Positions 1 to 11,430 of a stretch of DNA of 64,000 nt are shown in pieces. Source of the stretch: Avena insularis. Taxonomy: Eukaryota; Streptophyta; Magnoliopsida; Poales; Poaceae. Each line of letters starts with the position of its first letter. The first letter of the stretch is position 1. Position numbers and translations under genes: made by a program. The stretch spans positions 336,961,211-337,025,210 of the forward strand of contig CM042696.1 in NCBI GenBank assembly GCA_023614405.1, read 5' to 3'. Under the pieces are notes generated by a model. That model searched no databases, was not told the origin of the DNA, and saw only the letters and a list, made by a program, of their open reading frames with translations.

Positions 1-1233
1 TTTGATTTAGCAGCGTCTCTTACAGGATTCAGCCATAATGTTGGGATAACGTGCACTGTTGTGATAAAGTAATGCTTAGCTCCTTGCAAAAGGAAGCCAG
101 TACAGAAAAGCCCCATAAAGCATGCAGAATTTGTGTAGGGGGCCAAAGTATTTGCACGAAAAAATTGAAGGCGATGGTTACATAAAAAGCAGGACCGAGT
201 CTTCCAAATGATTTTGGGTAGTTTAGGCAGCGGAATAAACAAACAAATATGCCACCGACATCATTAGATCTCGAAGTAAACATAGCTTAAAGCTCCAGCA
301 AAGAACCCTGACAGGACAGCATAGTTTGAACAAGAGGCAATGGATCAACACACTGAACAATAGCCCACTCGACCAAGCTCTTGGCGAGAAGATCTTTTCT
401 ACTCATGCAAAGATTATCTCTCTCTCCAATGCATGCATAATCCCATAACCCGGAGGGAACTGGAATCTAGGGAATCATCCTACATTCTACTCGGTAGACT
501 ACGACACGCTTCAGCCATTTTATATAGACAACAATGCCGGCTTCTGCAGATCCAGGGACTGGTCCCAGATCCAGGTAAATCTCTCACAGACCAAGAACGC
601 AAAAATCCCTGCTAAGTGCTAACGTTCACATAAACAAGCACTAGATCCAAACAGCGCGGACCTAACGAGCGTCGCTTTTCTTTGAAAAACAAACCGCAGG
701 CCATTACTACTACACCAAGTAGCAGACGGACAAACCAGCAGCAAACTGGACTCGTTTTGGGGGCGGGGGGGTGGAAGTATTTGGATCAGATTGCTCGCCG
801 TCATCGCAAAGCAGAAAAGAGGACTAGAGACGGAAACACTGGGAGCAATCCAGTAAAGTTAAGATTGGTCACCAACCGAAGAAACTGGTCCTCGAGGCCC
901 AGGTAGATCTCCGATCCACGGTGTTCCAGCGGAGCGGAGGGCGACTTGCAACGATGACGGCGGCGGGAATGCGAGAGGATTCCTTGAAGGTGGCGGGCAG
1001 GCGGGCGCGGTTGGGTGGAATGGGGAGGGGAGGAGTGGGGGGAGGTGGGAGGAAGGAGAGAGGAGAGGGTGGGGGGGCGGAGATGGTGGGTTGGATTGGA
1101 TGACGCCGTCGGCGTCGCGAGGAAAAGGAGTGTGTCTGTATGTCCGAAGGCAGGAGCTAACAACTCGCAGGACAAAGGCCCCTGGACTGGACTGTTGCTT
1201 CCAGTAAATCCACAAGATTTATATCTTATATAA
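1..1233 (-). other. Possible remnant or 5' part of a host gene (unidentified)
   Basis: This stretch differs from the rest: 900-1195 is GC-rich with long purine runs on the plus strand (a CT-rich leader on the minus strand), as in grass 5' leaders. Just upstream on the minus strand is a TATA-like octamer TTATATAA at 1226-1233, and a second minus-strand TATATAAA lies near 517-525. A hydrophobic minus-strand frame of 84 codons lies at 29-283. In another frame a possible short terminal exon (264-307, preceded by a pyrimidine-rich tract and CAG at 308-310) would end in GFFAGALSYVYFEI. I do not recognise any family. The pieces could equally be decayed non-coding DNA; there is no continuous coding sequence and splice sites are guesses. 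Confidence 0.25.
1226..1233 (-). promoter_or_regulatory. Candidate TATA box (minus strand)
   Basis: TTATATAA lies about 30 bp upstream (in minus-strand terms) of a GC-rich, CT-rich leader-like segment. The octamer is its own reverse complement, so the strand is chosen only from context. AT-rich sequence on the far side fits an upstream promoter region. Confidence 0.25.
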
Positions 1234-3139
1234 GGACTAAATTCATAGATTCCAGTAAATCCACAATTCAAGAAAAATAAAAACCTACAATTTAAACTTT
1301 TTCTCCAACTAGATATTTTCTCTAGTTACGGAAATTATGTAAGTAGCTTGACATGCCACACCTAGGAATCATATCACTAATACTGAGAAGTGCATCATTG
1401 TATAATCTACCAACCATTTTAATACCAAGGTGTTTTGTTACCGTCTACAAATGCTCCTCGAAATTAAGCAGAATTCCATAAACCAATGGGCCATCAATAA
1501 TGGTATGCAAGTTATGCCATGGTTCCCTTGGCCACGGAAGGTCTTATATTGACTTGCCAGAAGGTCTTATATTGAGAACAATATGATGCAATTTCCAAAA
1601 ATCCATCAGATAAAACACAGAGCACATGACAAGATGCAACTATATAGAATGTCTTAGGATGATATCTTTTCTGATGATCAAGAAGCAAACACTACAAAAG
1701 ATACATACTCTTGCCAACACCAAGAAGATTCGAGTAACTATCGCACGAGAAATTGTAACAAGACATAAGAACATCAGAAAAGAGTCAGATACTCACTACA
1801 TAGTTTGGATTGTGATAATCCTCATTGTGCAAAAGTTGAAGAATCTAAAACACAGAAAATTTGTAAGTACCTCCCACGACAAATCAAGGCCTCGAAAAAA
1901 AATTATGTTTCTCCTATTAATACCAGCATCAGGTTGCCCCTAAACTTTTTAGTTTAACTCACTTTTTTACGAAAATACCGTGCGAGAAGCTCCTACAATT
2001 AATTTTTATATATAAAAACTGAAAAGAACATAATTAGTTATCAAAGAGGAATGGTAAGCCCCTACGGTTAATTGTTAACTCACTTGTTGAGCTAAATTCT
2101 AGATATAAACTAAGAATAACAACTTCTTTCTCACTCTATTTCGCATAATGTCATCGAACATGCTTTCCCCTCGGGTATGATTATATTTGAATCCGGTATT
2201 TAATACAACGAATTGAGCCCACAAATAGAAGTAATGTCAACAGGAAATGCAATATCAAAACAACAATAACAGCGGTTTCATAAAATCTGGGTTGGTCTGG
2301 ATAGGACAGAAGTATTCAGACAAGCAAGTATATTAGTGTACATGAAGATTAGCATACAAAGGTCCAGCAAACTCACGGATAGGCCCATGCATGCCATCTC
2401 AACTATTAATGTTCTTTAAGAGTAAAACGAATCGTTAATCCCATGAACCTTCATTTTATTAGGCACCTGATTACTTCTTTCCACGAAAATGTAGACACAC
2501 ATTTGAACAATTAAGCATCCAGTTGACATTGCTACTTTTATTCTCATAAGATATGGTCCCGAAAAAATCATATGAGGTCTTTTGGTTAATACAGAAACAC
2601 CTTTAACCAATTAAGCAACTAGTCAGCACTACAAATAAGTAATAACTAAGAGATGGTAATTTATCAAACCATATACTTTAGAGCTTGAACTTAAATAACT
2701 AAAGAGGTTTTCTTAGTACTAAAATATAAACAATTAACATTGGCCATCTCTAGAATTTATGAACCATTTAGTTGGTATGTCGTTCTTCATATACCAATTT
2801 CACAGGGAAGCTAAGAAGTATTATCTTAAGCTAAAGGTGAATACAATAATATGCAAAACAACTGCCTGCTTCTTCTACAAATGGTGAATAATTTCTCACC
2901 CCTACCAATTATTTTTGAAAAAGGTACAACTCTATACAACTGTAACTAATAGGCATTAGATTTGTTGCTCAAAACGAAGGCCATTAATAACTACCACAAC
3001 ACATTAAAATCAACTCATTTTATAAAATTTATAGGATAGACTATTGTTTGTGAAGGAGATACGTGCTAGAGGAAAATAGTAAATAGGTATATTATCATAT
3101 CTCAAATTAGTTCATAATAGTTTTATACTGTGCTATAGC
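1234..3139. other. AT-rich intergenic stretch without recognisable feature
   Basis: About 1.9 kb of AT-rich DNA. Frames such as those at 1626-1943 (+) and 2416-2610 (-) are short, biased in composition and unlike any family I know. I see no terminal inverted repeats, LTR ends or tandem repeats. It may be an old, decayed transposon or gene-flanking sequence. Confidence 0.5.
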
Positions 3140-3620
3140 TGTATCAAGAGGAAATATTGATACAGGTGTGGTATGTAAATAAACCAAGTCCCTAGTAGCC
3201 TCTATTTAACTAGTTCGTTGGGCAACCGATGATCAAGGTTTCCTGCTCATGAGGCTTTTATACCAGTTGACAAAGGAGTCATATCATTGAAGAATGATAT
3301 AATGGACATTACCCACTTAAGTATTGCAGTGAGATCAAGTCACATGGTTTATCGTTGCAATCCTTAGAAACTAAGTGACATTCTCCTTAGACCGTGATAT
3401 CATATTAATCACTGTCTCCCGAGGATGCTTTGACTGTACCAACCGCCATGTCCGTAACTGGGTGGCTATAAAAATGTATGTTGGGTATTCCAAAGGAACA
3501 GTTGAGGCATGTGCATCAAGATCGGGATTTGTTCACCCGCATGACGGGAAGATACACTGGGTCCATTCGGTGAGACTATATCCAATAGGTTGCAACCATT
3601 TACTAGGTAACGGGATATAA
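3140..3620 (+). mobile_element. Decayed copia (Angela/BARE-like) LTR fragment
   Basis: The order of short blocks matches the U3 of Angela/BARE-type LTRs read on the plus strand: GATCAAGGTTTCCTG..., AAGAATGATATAATGGACATTACCCAC, AACTGGGTGGCTATAAA, and GGGATTTGTTCACCCGCATGACGGG without its usual continuation. The same blocks occur in reverse orientation in the better-preserved LTRs at 13427-15077 and 23642-25339. Both LTR ends are missing. The fragment stops where an Athila-like LTR begins near 3621, suggesting truncation or interruption by that element. Boundaries are approximate. Confidence 0.5.
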
Positions 3621-5414
3621 TGTTCTGCAAGTGCACAGGTTTATTAGAAAATGTTTTCGCGGAAGTATTAATTCCAGTTTTTATATCGATCCCGATAAGG
3701 AGCCTAGGTAAGTGTTTTATGCAGTATTTCTGTCGCACTCAAGGTGTCACCGGTCTTGAGTGAATTGGCTGAAAAAGCTGACGGTGGAGAGTGGTGAGTA
3801 AAAGATAGAGGAAACTTGCTTAGGAAATAAATAAGGATTAAATTGCATAAAAGTAAAGGATGCAAAAGGTGTTTAAAGGTCATGCAGATGAGAAGTTAGG
3901 CGCAGAGAGAAACAGTTCATGGTGATAGTGAAAGTGTCAAATGGATAAAGTGAAATAAGTGGTAGTGATATTTCTTATTTATAAGTGAGTAGGCAAGCAA
4001 CCCATATACCAACTAGGAGTCCTCATGGCCAATTCTTTCCAGCCTCAATGATTCGTCTGTCTATTACCACGACAATGGTCAGCATATTAATTAACGTCTT
4101 GCGACCAGATCAAGGCTTTAAACTTGATGGTTCCTTGTTGTCCTCGAGTAGTACTGATGGATTAAGCCCTTAGCCCATCTACGTCCATATTTAAACTGGA
4201 TATTATTCATATTTTTTATGAAATATTTTTCTAACTCTGCCACTAATGCCTAATATTCAAAGGGGTATGCAATCCTTTATTTTTATATTTTTCTCGTGCA
4301 GATAATGTCGTTTGAAGATGGGAATCACTATATTGAAGTCAAAGATACAAGATTTCCAATAACCAGAAGAAACCAGGAGCCGTGAAGCGGAGGCAGATGC
4401 TTTAACGACCAACTATACGACTGGAGCAAAATTCTGGTCGTATAGCTCCGGTTATATAGTTGGCGCCGCCACCGTTAGGTCAAACAGAACAACTTTCGTG
4501 AAGGGACCCCTATATAAAGAAGCCTCAGGCGACAAGAAAACAATCCCCCGACGACCAGACACCTCCGACCTCGCCTACCACCGATCATCAGCTGCCTCCA
4601 GATCTCAAAACCCTTCTCCATCTCCATAGCCATATTCCACCGCTTGTAATAGTAGATTTCTTCTTCGATTAGCGACATTATAAGACTATTGCTATCAATC
4701 TTATGATTTTCAATACAATGTTTGTGATTCTTGATCTCATCTCTATGTGTAAGTAATTCTCCTTGGGCTAAGGGCTTCAGCCTAGCCATGTAGCATTTGT
4801 GCATGTTATTTATCATAGATGGGATCATGTATTAGTTTGTATGACATGATGATTATTGTATCCTCTCTTGCCTCACTCTAAGGACTTGTCAGGTACCCAA
4901 GACCCCAAGGGTTGAGCCAGGTATAGGGAGTATGAGTAATGATCTCTGGGTTGGGAACCCCAAAGGATGAAGGGGTAGTATGACTGTATGTGAGGGATTT
5001 GCTTGGGATTAACGGTGATATCACTATGCATATCATTAGTTCTCTTTCTTCTATGGATGATACTAGTAGGTTATTGCTATAAGCGGAGGCAATAGCAATT
5101 ATGGATGCATTGCCCACATATAATTTATCTTGCTCTAACAATTACATGCATACTTTATCTTTACCTTTTATTCCCATCAGATGTTTTGCACAGCTATAGG
5201 TGAAACCGAACGCCCTAGGCCCTCTCTCTCCATCATCGACAACAACAAAAGGACGCAAACTATTGGTCTGGTGAAAACACAAAAGGAATTCTAAAACTTC
5301 TGAAGGTCCGTTAAAGTAACTTCACTACGCATTCGCTTCCCGAGGATTCGATAACCTAGGTCTACTAGGAAAAAAGAAGCTATACTACATCCGTAATCCG
5401 GATCGAAGATATCA
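3621..5414 (+). mobile_element. 5' LTR of an Athila-like Ty3 element
   Basis: The stretch precedes an Athila-type primer-binding site (5425-5442). Near its start it has the block TGCAAGTGCACAGG...TATCGATCCCGATAAGGAG that resembles the 5' end of many cereal Athila LTRs, which carry a 'tatcgaacc..aggag' block. A good TATA box (TATATAAAG, 4511-4519) gives a plausible U3/R boundary about 0.9 kb in. The LTR would start TGTTCTGCAAG (3621) and end ...GATATCA (5414), about 1.8 kb. No second copy lies in the window, so both ends are inferred. Confidence 0.5.
4511..4519 (+). promoter_or_regulatory. TATA box of the Athila-like 5' LTR
   Basis: TATATAAAG preceded by a C-run, inside the inferred LTR and about 900 bp upstream of the primer-binding site, which is the expected place for the U3 promoter of a plus-strand LTR element. 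Confidence 0.5.
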
Positions 5415-5424
5415 ACCCTTTTTC

Positions 5425-5442
5425 TGGCGCCGTTACCGGGGA
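5425..5442 (+). other. Primer-binding site (Athila type)
   Basis: TGGCGCCGTTACCGGGGA differs at one position from the TGGCGCCGTTGCCGGGGA found after the 5' LTR in Athila-lineage elements. It would pair with the 3' end of a host tRNA (tRNA-Asp in descriptions of the lineage) to prime minus-strand DNA synthesis. It lies 171 bp upstream of the gag start. Confidence 0.75.
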
Positions 5443-5612
5443 AGCAATAGCTACCCTGGTTATTAGGAACCTTGCTAGTTTTAATTCTTGTTTTTAATTT
5501 TGTTAGTTTGCTTTTAGTCTTTATTTGATAAACCAAAAAAATAGTTAGCCTTTAAATTCTTGCTTTTAGTATTTTAGTTCTTTGTTTAAGAAAACCCAAA
5601 AACATAGGAAAT

Positions 5613-6353
5613 ATGGCTGAAAAGAAGCTTGGGGAGTTTGCTACTCCCAACAATGATTATTTGCATACTCCTATTACTCAACCAGCAATTGCTGCTCATG
5701 ACTATAAAATTAAGCCCTATTATTTAAGTTTGGTTCAACAGGATCAATTTGGAAGCTCTGCTATTGAAGACGCAGGTATGCACTTGAATACTTTCGCCGA
5801 AATATGTGATATGATGTGTATAAAAGACGTTGACCCCGATGCGGTCAAATTGCATCTATTTCCATTCTCTCTTAGAGGAAGAACAAAAGAATGGTTGCTA
5901 TCTTTTCCTAAAAATACTATTACATCATGGGTGGGATGTACTTCTTTATTTATGACTAAAATTTTCCCACCTGCAAAGACTATGCAACTCAGATCTAATA
6001 TTACTGGTTTTAGACAGGAAGAGCGTGAGCCACTAGCGCTTGCATGGGAGAGGATGAAAGAATGCATGAGAAACTGTCCTAGTCATGGGATGGAAGATTG
6101 GTTAATTCTCTATTTATTTTATAATGCTCTTAACCCTGTGTCTAAGTCTATGCTTGATACTGCAGCTGGAGGAACATTTATGGGTAAACATATTACCGAA
6201 GCAAAGCAGCTGCTAGACAATATGCAAGACAACCATGCCCAATGGCATGTGGATAGATCGAACATGAAGAAGGTGAACTCCATCTCACCACAAGAAGATA
6301 AAGCACTCAATTCTAAGTTGGATGAGCTCATACTAGTCGTGAAAGGTAAATAA
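5613..6353 (+). pseudogene. gag: Athila-like gag, first segment (capsid)
   Basis: Encodes 246 residues of a Ty3-type Gag capsid region: the retrotransposon-gag core with LHLFPFSLRGRTKEWLLSFP near residue 85, followed by the RQEEREPLALAWERMKECMRNCP block, matches the conserved plant Ty3 gag fold. Its role is assembly of the virus-like particle in the cytoplasm. The start is the first ATG after the PBS leader. The frame ends at TAA (6351-6353). The same protein evidently continues in another frame from about 6376, so this is a broken gene. Product non-functional by inference. Confidence 0.8.
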
Positions 6354-6375
6354 ACCCATGTAAGAGCTATACCTG

Positions 6376-6997
6376 AAAAAATATTGAAGAAATAGACTTC
6401 ATAGCTCGTAATGATTATAACCCTGCTTGGAAGAAGAATTATAATCCTAATTTTCAGAAACACTATTCTAGTCCTGTAGGTAATCCTAATAATAATATGG
6501 GAACTAGTAATGGTAGTCTCCAAGAAACATTTAAGTCTTTTATAGACTCACAAAATGAGCAAAACAATATCCTTGTTAAAATAACGGAGAACCATGATGC
6601 TATGCTTGGTAAATTGTCTAACCAAGCTGTTAGTTTGAGAAATGATTTACAGGACCTCCAAGAAAGAACGAGGATCGTTGAGGCACAACTAAGTAAGATA
6701 ACCGAGAGTCAAACTCTCATTCTAGCTAAATTTGCAGGTAAAGCTGAACCTAACCCTGTTGAAGAACTCAAAATGATAAGGATCCAAAGGGAGGAGCCTG
6801 AAGAGCTTGATTATAGTAACGCTCCTTCACCAAGATACACCATCGAAGACCTCATAAAGAGGATTAACGTCAAAATTCCGGTGAGTGAAGGTAACGATGA
6901 AGCCATGTATCAACACTTTGTTGATCAAGTACAGATTAAGGTACGCGAGCTTGAAGAGGAATACAAGAAAATCGCTGAAAGTTACCTGTTAAACTAG
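6376..6997 (+). pseudogene. gag: Athila-like gag, second segment (coiled coil)
   Basis: Downstream part of the same polyprotein, in a different frame from the capsid segment. It begins with an N-, Y- and P-rich stretch (6410-6500), typical of the Gag C-terminal half in this lineage. It then continues through a heptad-rich region (about 6530-6740, with repeated L/I/V spacing) likely to form a coiled coil, and an acidic EELKMIRIQREEPEEL segment. No CCHC zinc knuckle is seen. It ends at a TAG after a frameshift near 6980, where the protease frame takes over. Non-functional as it stands. Confidence 0.7.
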
Positions 6998-7250
6998 ATG
7001 ATATATTTGAGCCCACGATTAAAATTAAGATTGGGACTAATGAGATAGCTGCACTTTGTGATCTAGGTGCAAGCGTCTCAACAATCCCAAAGAGTATTTT
7101 TAACAAGCTAAACCTTGGCTCTTTCGAAATCACTGAACTAAAACTACATCTTGCAGATTCCACTTATAAACAAGCTGTAGGAATTAAGGAGAACACTTTA
7201 GTTTACATTAAAGGTTTTCCTGCTCTAATTGACTTTGTTATTGTTGACAT
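6982..7250 (+). pseudogene. Athila-like retropepsin (protease) fragment
   Basis: In the third frame, about 90 residues with the retropepsin active-site triad region DLGASVSTIP (expected D-x-G-A-S in Athila-type proteases). It is preceded by LPVKLDDIFE and followed by a flap-like hydrophobic stretch to VIVDIDG. The enzyme would cleave the Gag-Pol polyprotein. The frame is cut at 7251 by the first bases of another LTR. Reverse transcriptase and integrase of this element are absent from the window. Three different frames over gag-pro show at least two indels. Confidence 0.75.
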
Positions 7251-7562
7251 TGATGGCCCAAAATATATCGAGCTCGTTGGGGAACCCCAAGAGGAATGTA
7301 TGATGAGCACAACAACAAGTTTTCCCTCAGTTATGAAATCAAGGTTTAATCGACACAGTAGGAGCAAGTTAACACCCCAAAGGTGTTGCTAGCTGAACGT
7401 TGGCAGGGCGCACTACCCGTGCCAGCAACAACGTGGATACCTACACAACACAACCACAGAACTCTGTCCCCAACTTGTGATGAGGTTGTCAATCTCACCG
7501 GTTTTGCTAAAAACAAAGGATTAAACGTATCGAGTGGAAAAAAGTAATAGTTTGCAGAAAGT
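7251..7562 (+). mobile_element. Truncated Athila-type LTR fragment (Sabrina/WHAM-like)
   Basis: Begins TGATGGCCC AAAATATATC and is collinear for about 310 bp with 53382-53698, which starts TGATGACCC AAAATATATC. Shared blocks include TTTTCCCTCAGT, GGAGCAAG, ACACCCCAAAGGTGTTG and GAACTCTGTCCCCAACTTG. The start TGATG is a typical LTR terminus for this group. The fragment abuts the protease frame on its left and is interrupted on its right at GCAGAAAGT by element A1. The other copy continues with AAACACAAAG. The remainder is not found in the window. Confidence 0.75.
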
Positions 7563-8031
7563 TGTCAACACCCGGATTTTTAATCCCAGATGCCTGTTAT
7601 GCCATACATCGCAATCCCAGGATTACCATTTTTGCGAGACATAACAGATTGGATATCATAGTACATCATCCATTACAAACCATAATAAGGTCTTCCACAA
7701 ATAAAGGATCTCATGATCCAGTCTTAGTACAAACAAGTAGCGGAATAAATAGCGTAGCGGTGGGCTCCATCTTCAGTGTCACATGCAATGCTGACGATGG
7801 GAGATGATCCTAGTTGACGTAGCCGTCCTGTTGTCCTCCTTTAGGGTAGTCCTCCTCATAGTCCAGCCACGGGAATAGCCAGAAGTTCTAAGTTTATTTG
7901 TAAAGTTAAGTTTGAAACCTAAGCTGAGTTTAGAAACAAAGAAAGATAAAATAAGGTTTGAAAACACCTAAGTGGGAACTTAGTTGTCATAGTCACAACC
8001 ATGTTGTGGTCAAGTCATGTCACAATTCATT

Positions 8032-8361
8032 TCATAAGTCATTTGGAAAACATCTAACAACGGAACAGTATGGCCACTCCAACTGTCCATAATCACGGAC
8101 GCGGCTATTCGAATAGTTTGACACTCTGCAGAGGTGGTACACTTTCACCACAAAATTCGATACATCTGTCAGGGATAACCCTGAATCATCATACTTAGTA
8201 TGCAGATAATCAAACATAACCTTTCCTTTACACACTCTAGTATAAGCACCTCTCCTATGAGCTTGGCCTCCCAGCCATGGCCATCTGCCATCCTGGGCAC
8301 TGCATAGGTGGACAACATTGAGAGGTAGCCTCATCTCAAACCTCTCCCGCGAGGGAACCAA
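8032..8361 (-). other. Short LTR-internal reading frame shared by A-family LTRs
   Basis: A 109-codon frame in the sense of the element, lying downstream of the LTR TATA box, so it would be in the transcript leader and 3' UTR. The block KYDDSGLSLTDVSNFVVKVYH is recognisable in the other three LTRs (27728-27952, 42859-43044, 59455-59697) with few changes. In LTR2 the downstream part shifts frame. No family is recognised. Shared ancestry alone would keep it similar, so coding status is open. Confidence 0.2.
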
Positions 8362-10118
8362 TACTAATGCATATAAACTTCCGGCTAAGCCTTACCCAAT
8401 TCAGGTATTGTGGTTGTACGGTAAAATTGGAATGGTATCGCATCCGAACCCAACCATCAGTTTTTAAAAAGGGGCTAAGGCTCATGCCTCAACCTTTTCA
8501 TCATCATCATAAACCAGTTGTGTTTCTCAACACATGTCAAAACATCTCAATAGAATAACTCATCATTCCAAGGTTTTCACAAGTCATTTCACCAAGTATT
8601 CCCATCTAAAGTGATCAAATTTTGGTTTAGCTCTAAACTACTAAGTTAAGAGTGTTCACTAATGTGGGATGCTAATATCAATCTCATGCCATAGAATTAC
8701 ATCTAAGTCTAACTAGATAGGTCAAGTTTTATACTCTTTATGCTACCTATAAACAAAGTAAGGAACTTTGGTAAAGTAAAGAAAGTAAAGCTTGTAAATA
8801 AACTTGGAGTAGGTATAAGTCAAATGGTATAACCAAAGCATGCCTAATTCATCTTGCTTAGGTTATCTAGGTTGCAAGGGTTAGCTTGCCAATAATAGCT
8901 TGCTAACAATAGCTTGCCTTGGTTGGTGCAGTGGTTGAAATTCTCCTCGTCTTCTTCGGGGTAGAACTCCTCCTCCTCGTAGACTTGGTCGGTACTATCG
9001 TCTATAAATACATACGGAATACACAATCAACAAACAATACTTAACTAGTCTACTTAGCACTCTAAGGCACACATTTGATGATCTAATATCATCACAAACA
9101 TCACAAGGTTTAATGAACTAAGTTTATTTATTTTATGTGAGAAAAGTAATTTCTACTCATTGAAATTAACTAAGATTTAATATTCTCCGATGAAAATATG
9201 GGATCATATGGACACATGTCATCACCATATATTCTAATACATGGGAATGTGATTTAAATGTTGGATCGCATTTTAATAAGTTTAAGTTTAATATTTAATG
9301 ATTTAAAGTGACTAGAAATGCCTATATAGCATTATTTTGGTACTAGTCCAAAGTCACTGCATGCAAACCTTAATATTATTACATACAGATACGTATGGTT
9401 AAATGTGATTTTTGAGAGTTGAAATCAACTCAAAAGCTATTATAAAATGTTTGAATGTGAAAAAGCTCCGGTCTTGTTATTTTATCTAGGAGAGATCTAT
9501 AACTCTAAATGATTGGCTTAAATAGAGTTTTTAATTACCTTTCCAATAAAATTGGAATCATTCAATTTGAATTTGTAAAACTCTCTGAATTGAATTTCAA
9601 ACTAAGGGACAAAACTAAGTTTAAGTCTAAAAAGAAAAATCTAAATTTGAATCATGTAGGGCATGGAACACTAACGGCCAGCCGATTCACTCCGTCGTCA
9701 GGACTGCTGACAGGGGGGTCCCGCCTATCAGTGGCTCATTAAAAGCGAAGCGGTACGGGGCAACGTGGACCGTAGGATTAGAGCTAGCATCTACGGCTGG
9801 GGTCTATCATCGACGACGGACTCGTCGCCGGTGAGGTGGAACCCTAACGACTTAGTGGGGGTGCGGCGAGGGCATACCAGGGTTCCAGCGAGTGCGGCGA
9901 GGCGAGCAAACGAACAAGGAGATGACGGCGGGCTCAGGCAAAGTCGCGGCAAAGGCTAGGGTGGACGAAATCAACGGCAGCGTCTCTTCCTCTACTACGG
10001 CTGTCTCTGGCGAAATTCCGGCGGTTGGCTGGTCGAGCTGCTCCGGCAAGAGGTGGGGAAGGATCAGTGGAGAGAGGGGAGTGTGAGAGTGTGAAGAATT
10101 CGTGCTGGGGAGGCTCCC

Positions 10119-10125
10119 TTATATA
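10119..10125 (-). promoter_or_regulatory. LTR1 TATA box
   Basis: Minus-strand TATATAAGGGAG within the GC-rich part of LTR1. Equivalent positions in the sister LTRs read TATAAAT (29772-29778), TATAAAA (45015-45021) and TATATAA (61521-61527). Conservation in all four copies supports a Pol II start for minus-strand element transcripts just to the left. Confidence 0.55.
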
Positions 10126-11383
10126 GGCTCGGTGAGGCGGCAAAGAGCTGTGGGCGGAGCTTGTCGGTGACGACGGCACAGGGGGCTATCAGCATGGGCG
10201 AGGTAGGTGGATGGTGGTCGGTTCCCTGGCGGTCAGCTAGGGCTTAATGGCGGTGCTAGGGCACTAGATTGCGGTCGGGAGCGTCGCGCGCTCTAAGAGA
10301 CAGAGGCGGTGCTCGAGGTGGTTTCCGGCGACTGTGGGTCGCGTGGCGAGGTAAGGGCATGTCTGGAGGGTTGAGGTGGTCAAGGCGGAGCGGCGCACGC
10401 GGTCCGGGGTCGAGGCGTGGCGTGTGGCACTCTGTCGACGATGGCGCTCTGGCATGCGTTGGCGCGGCGCAGAGACTTAGTGCAGGGCTTGGCCTCGGTG
10501 GTCCAGGGGCTAGCAGTGGTCGTGGGGTGGACCATGGACGGCGGTGAGGTCACGCCTCCCTTCCTGGAGCGGCGGAGAGGGGCTGGTGGTCTCCTACGGG
10601 CTGGGCACAGTTGGCCAGCGGGCATGGCTTCGGTGTGGCACGACACTGTGGTGCTAGGCCATTGGGTAAGTCCTTGATGGCCTGGTTGGGTTTAGGGGAG
10701 ACAAGGGAATTGAATTGGGTTCAAATGGCTCGACAAATTTTGATCAAAAATAGTGATAGTTAGGCCAGTTTGATTCTGCTCACCAAGTGTTTGACAAAAT
10801 GGCCAAAAGAAATAAAGTTTGGAATTTTTAAATGAAATTTGGTGGAGTTGTTAGTCACATGCTTAAGCATCTCTGGTTGCTAGGATTTGTCAAATGCAGT
10901 TCATTTGGATGGCTTTTGAAAAAGGGTGATCTATACATATGAACTAGATTCCATTTTCAAATGTCATTTAAATTTAGAGTTTGAATGTTTTTGGAAGATC
11001 ACAAAGTGGGCCTTGGTACATCTTAACTTTTACTAGCAAGGGGTGCAAGGATCCACATTTGTTTCTGTTGGAAATTGAGTGCTAGGAATACCCAAAGTGG
11101 GCTAGTTGATTAAAATGGCAAAAGTGACCATTTCCATTATTAATTGTATTTGATTTATTTTTCTTTGGTTTTTTCTTGGGAATGATCTAGATGATGTGGC
11201 ATTCATCTTAGAGTCATTTTACAAACATTTGAACAAACAATCATGGCAATTCAAAATCAAATCCTATTTAATGCAACACACATATGAATGCTTAAATATT
11301 TTAAATGGAAAAAGATTTTGTTAACCCTAAATTGGGTGATTAGGATCTTGATAACTTGGATTAAAGTTTTGGGATGTTACAAA

Positions 11384-11395
11384 CCTTCCCCCCTT
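11384..11395 (-). other. Polypurine tract of element A1
   Basis: Minus-strand AAGGGGGGAAGG immediately precedes the LTR start TGTAACA, separated by three bases. Its position next to the LTR on the side of the pol 3' end fixes the element's orientation as minus. The sister element has GGAGGGAAGG at the same place (about 31037-31046). Confidence 0.8.
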
Positions 11396-11430
11396 AAACA
11401 AAATCTCGTCCCGAGATTTAAGAAAGAAAA

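Larger units (their letters stand above)
7563..11381 (-). mobile_element. A-family Ty3 LTR copy 1 (3' LTR of element A1)
   Basis: A 3.82 kb LTR reading on the minus strand from TGTAACATCCC (11381) to CGGGTGTTGACA (7563). It is the first of four copies (also 27223, 42314 and 58913), with canonical TG...CA ends. A polypurine tract lies directly outside 11381, which makes this the 3' LTR of a minus-strand element. The presumed 5 bp target duplicate on the left is AAAGT (7558-7562); its partner is not visible. It lacks a ~75 bp block containing a conserved hairpin (present in the other copies just after GGAATAGCCAG). GC-rich 9660-10680 is the U3/R promoter part. The frames there are compositional. 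Confidence 0.9.

Noticed and set aside
9660..10680. Several overlapping frames of 60-90 codons in the GC-rich part of LTR1 (and equivalents at 29500-30480, 44780-45480, 61060-62050)
   Set aside because: They overlap on both strands, differ in frame between LTR copies, and are explained by high GC content with few stops. Not genes.
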